Of a DNA stretch of 64,000 bases, positions 21,949 to 33,767 are shown piece after piece. This DNA comes from Larix kaempferi. Lineage: Eukaryota > Streptophyta > Pinopsida > Pinales > Pinaceae. The first letter of the stretch is position 1, and each line of letters opens with the position of its first letter. A program made the translations under genes and the position numbers. Under the pieces are notes generated by a model that made no database searches, was not told the DNA's origin, and saw only the letters and a list, made by a program, of their open reading frames with translations. The stretch covers positions 62,463,501 to 62,527,500 of the forward strand of contig BSBM01000361.1 in the NCBI GenBank assembly GCA_027924585.1, read 5' to 3'.

Positions 21949-23703
21949 TGTTATCGCTAGAGTTGGACCTAGACTATTGAGGTTCAAGCCTAGAGAAATC
22001 TTAGTAATAATTTAAGGATAACTGGGAATGTAATCTTATAAAAATGATGGCAGGTAAACAATCACCACAGAAATCAGGTTATGGTTTAGAATTGAACTGC
22101 AGAAATGCATCACTGTAAAATAAACTAATAAGAAAGGGCTACGAGCATGACTTTATGAATGAAACAAATCATATTTTGTATCATGTATTTAAAGGATAAT
22201 TACACATGGTTCATAAGAATTCTGGCCTGGATTGATAAGACCATTCACAGAACGAATTTTCGACAATATGTAATTCAATTATTAAAATAGAATAGGCTCA
22301 TTTGAACATAATCATTTCAAAGCAGCTATTTCATATTAACTTGAAACAATGTGCATACATGCCTGCAGCTCCTGGCTAAAGTTTGATCTCCATAATGTGT
22401 TCCAATCCCTTCTTCCTTCTCAGAGGAAGAGCCCCCACCCAAAAAATGTTACAATCATGCCTCATATAGGTGTTGAGGTCGAAATCCTCCCAATGAGGTC
22501 GAATTTCTAAAGATAGCAGAGATTACATTAAATTTTGGAACTATCTGCCATGAAAAATGGACCAGACTGCCATGAAAACTAGGGCTACAATTATGATTTC
22601 GTATCTCCTAAATCATGACAGCTGTGTAAAATATGGGAGAGGTTTTTGTATATCAGTTTGTTATGAGTAAAAACCTCTCTCAGTTCCCTGAGATTTGTTT
22701 CCATTTGCCCGAGATCTGCATTCTAAAAACATGTGTCAAAACAAGAAAATTCAGAGATATGAAAAATAGGACTCAATGATGGATTCGATTCTCCCAATAT
22801 GTGATGCCTGTAGGAAAAATGAAAGAGGTTATTATAGATGAAGATGTTACTAAGATAAAACTCTTTCAGTTTGTCAAAATTCCCCTCCAGCTGTTCATAA
22901 TCAACTCTGCAATAATATGGCTCAGACTGGATTTTGCGCAGTTAGAAAAATAGGCTGAAATGATGAGAGTGGATCTTCCAATCCTTGACACCTGTGTAAA
23001 AAGTGAGATAGGTTTTTGTTCTTTGACGTGTTAGGAACAAAAACCTCCTCCGTTTTTTTTAAAATGATATTCCATCTGTTCAGAATCGTCATTTGAAAAT
23101 GATGACTAAACCTGCTATATTTATGTCTCCTTCAGGTAAAAACGCAGCACCATCTTGCGGGGAACTTTTGATCATTGCTACTTAATCTCGAGCACTAATA
23201 AGTTTCTCTTTATCCTTCTTCTCTGATTTCCATCATGGTGCATGATTTTCTCATCAACAGCTCCTCTTGTAAGCACACCTTCCACTGCATCTTTCATGGA
23301 TAACCTTTTACCTTTGTAACTATTAGTTGAAACCCGCCAACTGTCTTTATTACAAAAATCGATACTGGAAGCATCATTGCCTTTCACATCTTTTCACATG
23401 CTGCCAGTATATAGCTGTAAATCATATAGGAAATAAAAATTGCTAATGTTCCAAGCATGATAACATTAACCATGGTAACATTTGTATTATTTCAATCAAG
23501 AAATAAAACATTTTGAAAATCAAATGAAAATGAGCCTTATTTTGGTTTTAATAAATGAAAACATTTGATCAAAACAAACTAGGATAAAATTTGGGATAAA
23601 GAAAATGAGAAATTCAAAAGGAAGCTAGGGTGAAAATAGGAATGGTAACTATGTAAAGTAAAAAATTCTAAAGTAAATCTAGAATACAACCCTAGAGATA
23701 ACA
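21949..23703 (-). repeat. 3' LTR of the gag-only element (1755 bp)
   Basis: Plus-strand edges are TGTTATCGCTAG and CCTAGAGATAACA. It is very similar to the copy at 25733-27479, with only a few differences per line by eye, suggesting a fairly young insertion. A 69-codon frame inside is shared with the other LTR only because the LTRs are copies. Confidence 0.9.
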
Positions 23704-24135
23704 TCTGGCTCCGATTGGGGATAAAGCTCTCCTTGTGAGACTTTAAGAACAAGAAGACCAAGTGCCTTTCCAATCCATCACTGACATCTGCAAACCAAAA
23801 ACTACAACTTGCTATGCTCATCAAATTCTAAAATGATCCTGCTTTGCAAATAGAAGCTGCCCTGCAACTGAAGAAAAGAAGCACCAGTGTTTTGTCTCCA
23901 TTGGGATGGAGTCTTTATTCATGCAGAACTAGTACATACTAAATCAAACTTAAATAAAAAGCACTGAAAGCGAAAGCACTATTCTGCAAACTGAATTCAA
24001 ACTGTCTCTGCTTTAAGCCAATTCCATACTAAAACCAAAAAACTGCTCTAATACTGAAAGACCGAATGAGAACAAATGCTCTTGAAACGAGCTTATTTAT
24101 GTACACTATCTATACTAACCGAATCTACACCCTGG
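23704..24135. other. 3' untranslated internal region of the gag-only element
   Basis: No reading frame. On the minus strand this lies between the gag stop and the 3' LTR. A polypurine tract is expected at its left end, but only a weak AAGGAGAG is seen, about 25 bases from the LTR. Confidence 0.6.
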
Positions 24136-25620
24136 TCAAGTAAAATCATACTTCCAATGAAGCCATACAAGTATCTGAATAATTGATGAAACTCTTGATC
24201 TCTGCATTAACAAGATGAAGACTAGAACAAAAATCAACACCTGTCTGTAAGTTTGATTTTTAGATTTATCATAAACTGAGTATTGAAATTTTGAATCGAT
24301 GAATTCCTCCATATAATCGGCTACTGGGTCATAAAAAACATAATAACCCTTAAGATATTCTAGCATATGATTATTATGATTAAACAATCCATGCGTGCAA
24401 TTTTTGCCATACCACTGTTTCAGTTTTGAATCATCAAACATGTCTTCATTCTCATAACACTTTTCAATCTTGATATCAAAAGACAGTTGAAATGGGCTTT
24501 GGAAAGACAAGCTATGTATTTTGACCTCTAAAGCTTCAATCTCTTTCTCAATATACTCAACAAATTCTTCTAAAAATATGACTTTAGATTCTGAGTTACA
24601 TGAGCTTAACTTTAAATAAGAAGACAACAGGGAAGAAAAATTCTCATATATTTCCTCATTGGTGCACATATCATTCCATTCTCTGAAATTTTGGATGGAA
24701 AGAGATTCTGCCCTAAATTTTGTCTTCTCCATCCATGTCTTAAAAAAGACAATCTGAAAATCTGTTAATGATCTAATTAATCCAATAGACAAATCTTCAA
24801 CCCAACTTTTACACTTTCCTTGTAATGAATCATAGAAGAGTCTAGTGAAGACATCTTCATGTTTAACTCTAAGTAGCTCCGTAAATTCACGGAAATTAGA
24901 TATATGTTTCACAGCTACACTCAGATCTTCTCCATTAAATTTAGGACCATTTCTCAACAAATATTCATCCGAAGGAAGAAGATTCGAAAAACCAGGAAGT
25001 TTTGCAAAATATAGACATGCATACCTTGAAACAATAGAAGCAACATCTGCAGTCCTCATTAGTGAATCATCAGTGAATCTTTGAAATCTGGATCCAAAGA
25101 AGTTGGAGTTGGCAGGTGAATAATTTGCAGCCAATATTCATATGCCTATTACTTGTTCACCTTCAAGCAATAGATCTCTTCAAGAAGATGGCACTTCAAC
25201 TTTCATTTGACCAATGAAGATTCTACTAGTGAGAGGTATATAAGCTGATGACAAAGATTTTAATGGATCAAAGCATTCAGAAGTGAAGGTTTCCTCTGAT
25301 ATGTGTTTATGTTCAGAAATCAAAGGATTTGAATAAACTTTAAAATCATCAACTTGAGTAGGATTAGAATCTCCAAATTCAGGAATAAACACAAATAAAT
25401 TTGATTTTCTTTCTTCTTGAGTATCCAACAAATAAGAAGGTATAGCTGTAGAATGTTGAGGGTTACTGGATGTTGGGAAATCAAGCTTCCTTCTAGCTTC
25501 TCTTATAATCCTTTCTGGATCAGAAACCTTGAGTGCAGAGGAGATGAAGGATTTCCTCGAGTCCGTATCTGTCTTGAAGCCACTGTAACTGTCTGGAAAT
25601 ATGAGGTGAATGTGTAATCT
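24136..25620 (-). pseudogene. Gag-like protein of the nested gypsy-type element
   Basis: One minus-strand frame runs through RKSFISSALKVSDPERIIRE, ERKSNLFVFIPEFGDS and VEVPSS. It meets two TGA stops (near 25180 and 25145), then stays open for 330 codons to 24136. The retrotransposon gag fold region is visible at KHISNFREFTELLRVKHEDV, TRLFYDSLQGKCKSWVEDL and TDFQIVFFKTWMEKTKF. This matches the usual gag pattern of an LF-SL-G-A-W core followed by F-FF--W. It is acidic downstream and ends with a hydrophobic tail (VLIFVLVFILLMQ). No zinc knuckle is seen. The CGA-to-TGA type stops suggest decay by deamination. There is no convincing ATG at the 5' end. Confidence 0.7.
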
Positions 25621-25708
25621 GCAAATAAGTTATACTGATCTTGTTCACCCTCCAAAATCAGATGTAAAGATGAAAAATACCTAGGGAATATTTTACTTTC
25701 GTTTCTCT

Positions 25709-25727
25709 GTCCCCGACAACGGCGCCA
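25709..25727 (-). promoter_or_regulatory. Primer-binding site, tRNA-Asp type
   Basis: Minus-strand TGGCGCCGTTGTCGGGGAC lies five bases inside the 5' LTR. It differs at one base from TGGCGCCGTTGCCGGGGAC, the tRNA-Asp site used by many plant gypsy elements such as Athila relatives. Confidence 0.85.
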
Positions 25728-25732
25728 AAAGA

Positions 25733-27479
25733 TGTTATCACTAGAGTTGGACCTAGACTACTGAGGTTCAAGCCTAGAGAAATCTTAGTAATAATTAAAG
25801 GATAACTGGGAATGTAATCTTATAAAAATGATGGCAGGTAAAAAATCACCACAGAAATCAGGTTATGGTTTAGAATTGAACTGCAGAAATGCATCACTGT
25901 AAAATAAACTAATAAGAAAGGGCTACGAGCATGACTTTATGAATGAAACAAATCATATTCTGTATCATGTATTTAAAGGATAATTACACATGGTTCATAA
26001 GAATTCTGGCCTGGATTGATAAGACCATTCACAGAACAAATTTACGACAATATGTAATTCAATTATTAAAACAGAATAGGCTCATTTGAACATAATCATT
26101 TCAAAGCAGCTATTTCATATTAACTAGAAACAATGTACATACATGCATGGAGCTCCTGGCTAAAGTTTGATCTCCATAATGTGTTCCAACCCCTTCTTCC
26201 TTCTCAGAGGAAGAGCCCCCACCCAAAAAATGTTACAATCATGCCTCATATAGGTGTTGAGGTTGAAATCCTCCCTATGAGGTTGAATTTCTAAAGATAG
26301 CAGAGATTACATTAAATTTTGGAACTGTCTGCCATGAAAAATGGACCAAACTGCCATGAAAACTAGGGCTACAATTATGATTTCGTATCTCCTAAATCAT
26401 GATAGCTGTGTAAAATATGGGAGAGTTTTTTGTATATCAGTTTGTTATGAGTAAAAACCTCTCTCCGTTCCCTTTGTTTCCATTTGCCTGAGATCTGCAT
26501 TCTAAAAACATGTGTCAAAACAGGAAAATTCTGAGATCTGAAAAATATGACTCAATGATGGATTCAATTCTCCCAATATGTGACACCTAGAAAAAATTAA
26601 AGAGGTTATTATAGATTAAGATGTTACTAAGATAAACCTATTTAAGTTTGTCAAAATTCCCCTCCAGCTGTTCATAATCAACTCTGCAATAATATGACTC
26701 AGACTAGATTTTGCGCAGTTAGAAAAATAGGCTGAAATGACGAGAGTGGATCTTCCAATCCTTGACACTTGTGTAAAAAGTGAGATAGTTTTTTGTTCTT
26801 TGACGTGTTAGGAACAAAAACCTCCTCCAGTTTTTTAAAATGATTTTCCAACCGTTCAGAATCGTCATTTGAAAATGATGACTAAACCTATATTTCCATC
26901 TCCTTCAAGTAAAAACGCAACACCATCTTGCGGGGAACTTTTGACCATTGCTACTTATTCTCGAGCACTAATAAGTTTCTCTTTATCCTGCTTCTCTGAT
27001 TTCTGTCATGGTGCATGAGTTTCTCATCAACAGCTCCTCCTGTAAGCACAACTTCCACTGTATCTTTCATGGATAACCTTTTACCTCTGTAACTATTAGC
27101 TGAAACCTGCCAACTGTCTTTATTACAAAAATCGATACTGAAAGCATCATTGCCTTTCACATATTTTCACATGCTGCCAGTATATAGCTATAAATCATAT
27201 ATGAAATGAAAATTGCTAATGTTCCAAGCATGATAACATTAACCATGGTAACATTTGTATTATTTCAATCAAGAAATAAAACATTTTGAAAATCAAATGA
27301 AAATTAATGAGTCTTATTTTGGTTTTAATAAATGAAAACATTTGATCAAAACAAACTAGGGTAAAATTTGGGATAAAGAAAATGAGAAATTCAAAAGGAA
27401 GCTAGGGTGAAAATAGGAAGGTAACTATGTAAAGTCGAAAATTCTAAAGTAAATCTAGAATACAACCCTAGAGATAATA
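25733..27479 (-). repeat. 5' LTR of the gag-only element (1747 bp)
   Basis: Plus-strand edges are TGTTATCACTAG and CCTAGAGATAATA, the last bases being a mutated GATAACA. It is followed directly by the GTACC duplication. Confidence 0.9.
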
Positions 27480-28017
27480 GTACCTTTGATGTATTTCATG
27501 TGAATAATTAGATCTTATCTCTTGTATCTTTTATTTTGGAGATGTATTATATGTATCCTCTTGAACAATGTATATGTGTGTGTGTGATGCTAACCATGTG
27601 GTGTTGCAATGTGAAGAGTATCTTTGTACAAGAATATCCATATATCATATGTTTAAATATATACCTGATGTTAATCATACGAGTGATTGAATTATGATTT
27701 TCAAGTGGATGTATCTTTATTGAAGGTTTCAAGGCCTTGTAAAGAGGATTGAAGACCCTGTGATGGGATTGAGATTGACCCTTGCTTCCTTGAGTCCACT
27801 CTACTAGTCTCTTTTCTCCCATGGGTAGTGGAGACAGACAAGAAAGTAGATGGTAGTGGGAAGTATTGTGGTTAGAAATATGTTATCTTTCTAAGGCATG
27901 TATGGGTATGTGTGTGAGATTTTGAAAGCTGTTATCTTTCTAAGGTATGTATGGCCATGTCTATTATCCTTTTGTAAAGGCATGTATGTATTATGCATCG
28001 AAGACAATGCATTGTTT

Positions 28018-28031
28018 AAGAAGGAGGGGAA
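28018..28031 (+). promoter_or_regulatory. Polypurine tract of the outer non-autonomous element
   Basis: AAGAAGGAGGGGAA directly abuts the 3' LTR start TGTAATACC. Confidence 0.85.
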
Positions 28032-30834
28032 TGTAATACCCCATGTGTTAAGCCCCGAACATGTGTAATTTACAATTGTTTATTATTGTGGAACTAGGTG
28101 CCAAGACAAGGGTCTTTAAGGATCGAGATACATTATTATTTTGTAAATAATTAATTAATAAAAAAAACTGGCACACCGGGGACCACTTAAAGAGTATGGG
28201 GGGCCTAGATCCACAATGTGAGGGGGAATGGGGACATTCCGAGCACTTTAGAACTTGTTTGGTTGAGCTTGGTTTGTATTTATGCTTTGGTGACTTTATT
28301 AGTTGATGGTCACCCAAACATTGTACAACATACCCAATTTTTTATTATTTTATCCTATGTTGGTACTATTGAGCCTAATTCATGGTTTAGTGGACCTCCC
28401 TTTGTACTTGGGTGGATTCCACTTGTTAAATTGAGCCCCTTTGGTGGTTTGTAACTCCTTTTTGGAGGTTACACTTGGTTTTGTAACCCCCATTTGCACA
28501 AGTGCGCCCTCACTAGTTATTTTTAGCCTTGACACCTCAAAGGTTGCATAACTCCTCATGTAACCCCTCCTTTTCTATTTTGCGAAGATGCCTTGGTTTG
28601 TGTAACTCCTCACCTCACTAATTTTGATTCCTCTTCATGGATGATGTGTCCACACATGAATTTGAGTTAGGTAGAGTGGCTTGGAGCCACTCTCCTTGAA
28701 ATTCGAATTGCTTGGGTTGGATTAGAGTTAGCCTCTTGTGGTTGAGTTACCCCCCTTGGTTTGACTCAAGTTGGCTTACCTTGGTTTGATTTTACCCTCT
28801 TGGGTCAAAATTACCTTCTTTGGTCTATAAATCCATGGTTGATATCCTTGGTTAAGGTTTTGGTTGTTGTTGATTATTGTTGGTTGTTCTTGGTTGTTCA
28901 GGCCATTAATGTTGAGAGATTGGTAAGCTTGTGAGCTTGGGAAGCCAATGTATGCTCTTTTATGTGAATGAACCTTGTGATTGGAGCATTGTGGTCTTAT
29001 ATGTTGTTTGTGGAAAGCATGGACAACTCTGGTATAGTTCCTCTGTGTCCACTATTTGTCTCTATCTTGGACCTGCACATAAATCGCGATGGTGAATGGT
29101 GATGTCCTGAGGAACCTAGGGGGTGAAGGGATTACCATTACACCTGGTAGTGGGGTGGAGGATAAAGCGGGTGGTGAGGAATTGAGTTGTAGTTTCTCAA
29201 ATTGATACTTGAGCTATCTTTGAGTGCACATCTATTATGGATATGTGGCCTTAGCACGGGGGTGGCATATCAAAGTGAGATCTGGCTTGGCAGTGCCTAT
29301 GGTTGGGTGGAACATGCTATGGATGATGTCAGTTGCACATTATTAAGATAAGTGGATTATTTTATGTTAATTAATATGTTTACATTAAGTTTCCATTGCT
29401 TCTATAGCACCCTTGATGGCTGATCTATTCACAGTTAAATGTATATGGTTTTGTATCAATGATTGGATGCAAATTTGATGGTTAATTGTTGGAAACTTGT
29501 ACATTTTCATTTACTATGAGATTTGATCTTGATGGCAGATTGATATATGCGATTTATGTGTTTATTTGTTGTAGCTTACTTTGAAAATGCTCCCTCTATG
29601 GCTGATCAGATATGTAGATGAATTCACAGTTGAAATGGCTTGGTTTTTGGAACATTAGTTAAGGAATTTTGCTTGGAAATTGGAGTTTGTTCCTTGTTTT
29701 GAGATATGATCTTAATGGAAGCTTTAAATATGTTTTTGCATGTCTTAATCTTTGTAGCATGATCTACAAGTGTGCCCTCCATGGCCGATCATATATGTTC
29801 TATGATTCCACAATTGAAATTACTGAGTTTTGATCACTAATTGATGGGTTTTTCTGCTTGGAAACTAGATTGAATTGATAGTTTCTCTTGAGATTTGAAT
29901 ATATGATGTTGTATGGTTGTATGTGAATTCTCTAGTGCGCCCTCGGTGGATGTAGAGTGCCCCATATAGCTATTATGATTTTTATTTGGGACTCACAATT
30001 GGTTTTGCGAAGATTTGGATGCTTATTGGATGATCCGGTAGTGATTTTGATAGCAAAAGTAGATTTGATCTTTTGTATGAATTAATGGATGCATATGGTA
30101 GATTTATATTTTTCATTTCGAATTATTGAATGGATGTAGGTGTTAGATTCAAATATGACCTGATAAGTAATGCAAAATTTTTAATAAAAGTGTCATAAAT
30201 TGGATTGACGAGAGTGCCATAAATTTAATAGTTTTATGGTGGAAAGATCTAGTTTGTAATTGTTTGCAAAGAATTCCGTAAATATGATTAGTTATAATTA
30301 TTGGGTTGATTATGGTCACCTTTAATGTTTTAATAATACTAAGATCCAATTTTATTAAAGTATGCAAATATGGTTGCATTGTCATGCTTGCATGGTGTTG
30401 CATCTGCATGAGCTATTGGAGAGTTTTATAATTATTTTTAAAGTATCGCAATTTTTTTTTTTTACACAAACGGTTGATAAGCTTTGATTAAAAGTAGAGT
30501 TAGAAAGTACAAAATGCAGGGGTTGATTGCTCCCTTAGCAGGGCAGCATCTAGTGCACCCTGATCATCATTTACATGCTTGTAACTAGAGTAAATCCTTC
30601 CAGGTCCATGAAAACTGTAGCATTTGACAAACTGTCCTAATAACCTAATACAAAAAAAATACATATATATGCTGATAATTTAAACAAAGGACTGAAAATT
30701 GGAGTTGTCCAGAAAAGTGTCGTTCCTTATGAGTTTCTCCGAGCTTGTGGCTTTCAAAGGTGTAGAGTAGAAACTATAGAGTTGATTCAGACGCATAACA
30801 AAAGAAAAAAAAGACTAAATCGACCAACTTGCAG

Positions 30835-31332
30835 CTAGGGAATACCGGTGTTCATGAATGCTCCATTGAACTCAACAGCCCCATTCCTATCCGAGCTTAG
30901 GTCAACGAAGTTCCTAGCTCGTGCTATGAAGTTCTTCAATTTCTCCATCTTCCTTTCCAATTCAACCATATCTCTGTTTCCTACACTAGGTTTACGTTTT
31001 TTGTGTGGGTAGAAGAGGCCCAACGTCTCCTCCAGGTGTTCCATCTTCTCAGCCACCAGACTGCTCTGATGCTTAACCTCATGATGTGTTGCTTGAGACA
31101 GAGAATAGAGGCGAGTCAGAATTTGTTTGTATACTAGGTTTTCATTCTGAATTTGCCGGACTTGGCCTTCCAACTCCTGAATTCGACTATTCATTTCCAA
31201 GTCATGTTTAGTGAGGTCGCGCCTCTCTTCGAAATTCTGAGCACTCCCAGCCTCGTCCTGCATGTGGCAGAGGCCACGCCCAGGATGCCTTCTGTCCATC
31301 AAGACTCCAACCTCTTCATCAACCAACGGCAA
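30835..31332 (-). CDS. Coiled-coil protein downstream of LINE RNase H (candidate ORF3)
   Basis: An intact frame of about 165 codons lies 3' of the RNase H domain of LINE A. It contains heptad-like stretches HDLEMNSRIQELEGQVRQIQ, SLVAEKMEHLEETLGLF and VELERKMEKLKNFIARARNF, with a basic linker PHKKRKP. The first residue is uncertain; MPLVDEEVGV may begin with a non-ATG codon. I do not recognise a family. The position after RNase H is shared with candidate frames in two other LINEs here, which argues that it belongs to the element. A structural or RNA-binding role is only a guess. Confidence 0.6.
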   Translation of the reverse strand: MPLVDEEVGVLMDRRHPGRGLCHMQDEAGSAQNFEERRDLTKHDLEMNSRIQELEGQVRQIQNENLVYKQILTRLYSLSQATHHEVKHQSSLVAEKMEHLEETLGLFYPHKKRKPSVGNRDMVELERKMEKLKNFIARARNFVDLSSDRNGAVEFNGAFMNTGIP

Positions 31333-31780
31333 TGCCCTGTTGCAAGCAGTATTAGGGCCAATAGACTTGTTGAACCTAAATCATTTTCTGCAGTGATTAT
31401 CCCCAACCAGAGGAAGTGAGTGGTGATCCATCTTGCTAAACAACGCGGACACAAATAACCTATACGAACACCAGCACAAAACCGGCGAGAAGACCAGCAC
31501 AATCCAGAAGGAAGAACAAACAGCGAGTGTACGAGGATCAACCCACATTCCCTGTCTTAAACCGTGCCTCTGACTACGCATGTTGGCCATCTGTCCATCC
31601 GGCCAGCTGCAATAAATTTTGAAGTGCCTCCAAATCTCACGAAGATAGAGTTGGCCGTCACTATGGGTGGTGTGATTACCCACAACCAAAAACTTGGAAT
31701 TTCTATAGTTGGAATTCAAAAGAATATAAGTTCTATAAGAGGAGGAATGTAGGACCAAGGTTCCATGGGGAGGCCCTAGA

Positions 31781-32175
31781 CTAGGGCATCCATATATTTG
31801 TTGAGATGACATTATCACATTCGAGGGAGCCATAAGGGAGTCCGAATCCTGTATTCGCCATTATGTCAGCTTGCCCGTTAAGATTTCTCAAAACATGCCA
31901 AAAGGAAACCTTATTAAATTCTTTACTAATGCTAAGGAGTAGGTGGTGCAGTTTGGAGGAGGGGTTCTTCCTGTTGTTGACAATGTTCCTGGCGTCTCGG
32001 ATGACGATAAGAGAGTCCCCAATAACCATCAGGTTCTCGATGCCCATACTTAGAGCTATCTCTATCCCTTTGATCAATGCAAGCCACTCCGCTCCATTGT
32101 TCATCTTCCTTCCAATACCCTAGGCAAACTCTTTCTTATTGTTCCCCTTGGAATCAAAGATGACTCCCCCCGCAC
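31781..32175 (-). pseudogene. RNase H domain of LINE A, truncated
   Basis: It starts GLAGAGGVIFDSKGNNKKEF, meets a stop, then continues NNGAEWLALIKGIEIALSMG, VIGDSLIVIRDARN and NGQADIMANTGFGL. The catalytic E, middle D and last D of the RNase H fold (NNGAE, IGDS, GQAD) are present. The first D (FDGA in the family) is lost to truncation. Plant LINEs often carry this domain after RT. Confidence 0.82.
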
Positions 32176-32651
32176 CTGCCAACCCTGGAAGTATCACAAT
32201 TATTTTAAAGGCTATATGTTTGATTTAATTGGCTTGATGGTATGTCATCATAGCATTTTGTTAACCTTAATCCATTGTGCTATGCCTTTATTCAACCTTC
32301 CTTTTGGTTTACATGTTCCTGTGACCTTGGTTTCGAGGTCAAGTACATTACAATAAGAGAGTGCATAATGTAAAAGAATGTGTTTTATTATTAATTACGT
32401 CCCAAAGAACTCATTGGGAGACACACCTTGGAATAATGGTAAAGGATAATGAATGTCTACTCCTTGTTTAGGGGAAGGTTCATTGATCTCCTTTGCAACC
32501 TCCAACCTCAATCCAAGTGCCCTATGCATATCCTAATTTATGGAAAAAGTAGAAAGTGTAATATGGAATCCTATTTTTTGTGAGAATCTGACAACATCAA
32601 CGTTGTTTGTGAGAGAATTGGGATTGTGTAAATGGTGATCATGATGGATTC

Positions 32652-32660
32652 TTTTATAGG
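32652..32660 (-). promoter_or_regulatory. TATA box, promoter unit 1
   Basis: Minus-strand CCTATAAAAGAATCC in the first tandem unit. Confidence 0.5.
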
Positions 32661-33236
32661 CACAAGAGTGTTCAAAAGGAAGAATCTAGATCCAATGTGG
32701 ATTCTCTCAATTCCCTTGATTATTTAATGGAGAGGACAGGGTTTTGCAAGTTAGACCCATTGTTGGTTTCAACCATGTCAAGATATGTGTCCACTTTTAG
32801 CTGCTACTGCGTTGGGGAAGCATGAAACAATGAATAATAACTTAAATTTCACTTTTTGGAACTAGGTTGTGAATTTTTGGGAAATATTTGTGATAGGGGT
32901 CACGCTTGTCAAAGGAAAAGGCACAACTTCAAGATATAGTCAATTTCTAAGTTTGATTTTCATAAGAGAGTGCACAATGTAAAAGAATGTGTTTTATTAT
33001 TAATTACCCAAATAAATCGATGGGAGACACACCTCATGAGCATCTACTGCTGGTTTAGGGGAAGGTTCGTTGATCTCCTTTGTGACCTCCAACCTCTAGC
33101 CAAGTACCCTATGTAGATCCTACTTTGTGGAAAAAGTAGAAAATGTAATATGGACTCCTATTTTTGGTGATAATCTGATAGCATCCACGCTGTTTGTGAG
33201 AGAATTGGGATTGTGTAAATGGTGATCCCGAGGGCT

Positions 33237-33246
33237 TCTTTTATAG
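33237..33246 (-). promoter_or_regulatory. TATA box, promoter unit 2
   Basis: Minus-strand TGCCTATAAAAGAAGCC at the equivalent place in the second unit. Confidence 0.5.
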
Positions 33247-33757
33247 GCACAAGAGTGTTCAAAAGGAAGAATCTAGATCCAATGTGGATGCTATCCATTC
33301 CCTTGATTATTTAATGGAGAGGATAGGATTTTGGAAGTTAGATCCGTTGTTGGTTTAAACCATGTCAAGATATGTGTCCACTTTTAGCCACTACTTCCTT
33401 GGGGAAGTAGGAAACAATGAATTATAACTGAAATTTCACTTTTTGGAACCAGGTTGCGAATTTTTGTGCAATATTTGCAACCAGGGTCATGCTTGTCAAA
33501 TGAAAAGGAATGACCTCAAGATATGCTCCACTCGATGGAAGACATACCTAATGAACATCTACTATTGGTTCAGGGGAAGGTTCATTGATCTCCTTTGTGA
33601 CCTCCAACCTATAGCCAATTTCCCTATGTAGATCTTGCTTTATGGAAAAAGTAGAAAGTGTAATATGGACTCCTATTTTGGTGAGCACTAAGAATCTAAC
33701 AATATCGACGTTGTTTGTGAGAGAATTGGGATTGTGTGAATGATGATCATGAGGGAT

Positions 33758-33767
33758 TCTTTTATAG
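33758..33767 (-). promoter_or_regulatory. TATA box, promoter unit 3
   Basis: Minus-strand TGGCTATAAAAGAATCC at the equivalent place in the third unit. Confidence 0.5.

Larger units (their letters stand above)
21949..27479 (-). mobile_element. Gag-only LTR retrotransposon (TR-GAG type, gypsy-like), nested
   Basis: Two long direct repeats (21949-23703 and 25733-27479) start TGTTATC and end GATAACA (mutated to GATAATA on the right). They flank about 2 kb of internal DNA with a gag-like frame on the minus strand and a minus-strand primer-binding site. The target duplication GTACC (21944-21948, 27480-27484) is perfect. No protease, RT, RNase H or integrase is present and there is no room for them, so the element was mobilised by another element's enzymes. 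Confidence 0.9.
30453..32189 (-). mobile_element. 5'-truncated RNase H-bearing LINE (LINE A) inside the 3' LTR
   Basis: A run of T at 30452-30463 is the poly-A tail of a minus-strand LINE. The target duplication is AGTATCGCAAT (left) and AGTATCACAAT (right). The insert starts within the RNase H domain, so endonuclease and RT are missing, the usual 5' truncation of LINE insertions. It holds the RNase H remnant and then a downstream coiled-coil frame. Confidence 0.88.
18382..32352 (+). mobile_element. Non-autonomous LTR retrotransposon with 2.5-kb LTRs, nested insertions inside
   Basis: LTRs start TGTAATACCCC and end GTACATTACA. A PBS for initiator-Met tRNA and a polypurine tract are in the right places. 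Target duplication is ACAAG (18377-18381) against ATAAG (32353-32357), one mismatch. After removing the nested element at 21949-27479 only about 1.57 kb of internal DNA remains (20924-21948 and 27485-28031), with no gag or pol frame. It must have relied on proteins of a relative. The TGTAATACC start and initiator-Met PBS suit Ty3/gypsy chromovirus-type LTRs (inference). Confidence 0.88.
28032..32352 (+). repeat. 3' LTR of the outer element, split by a LINE
   Basis: It matches the 5' LTR from TGTAATACCCC to GTACATTACA. It is interrupted at about 30452 by the LINE fragment and resumes at 32190. Without the insert and the duplicated target it is about 2573 bp, against 2542 for the other LTR. Confidence 0.88.

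Noticed and set aside
23178-23387. 69-codon frame present in both LTRs of the gag-only element
   Set aside because: Shared because LTRs are copies; no start context or family.
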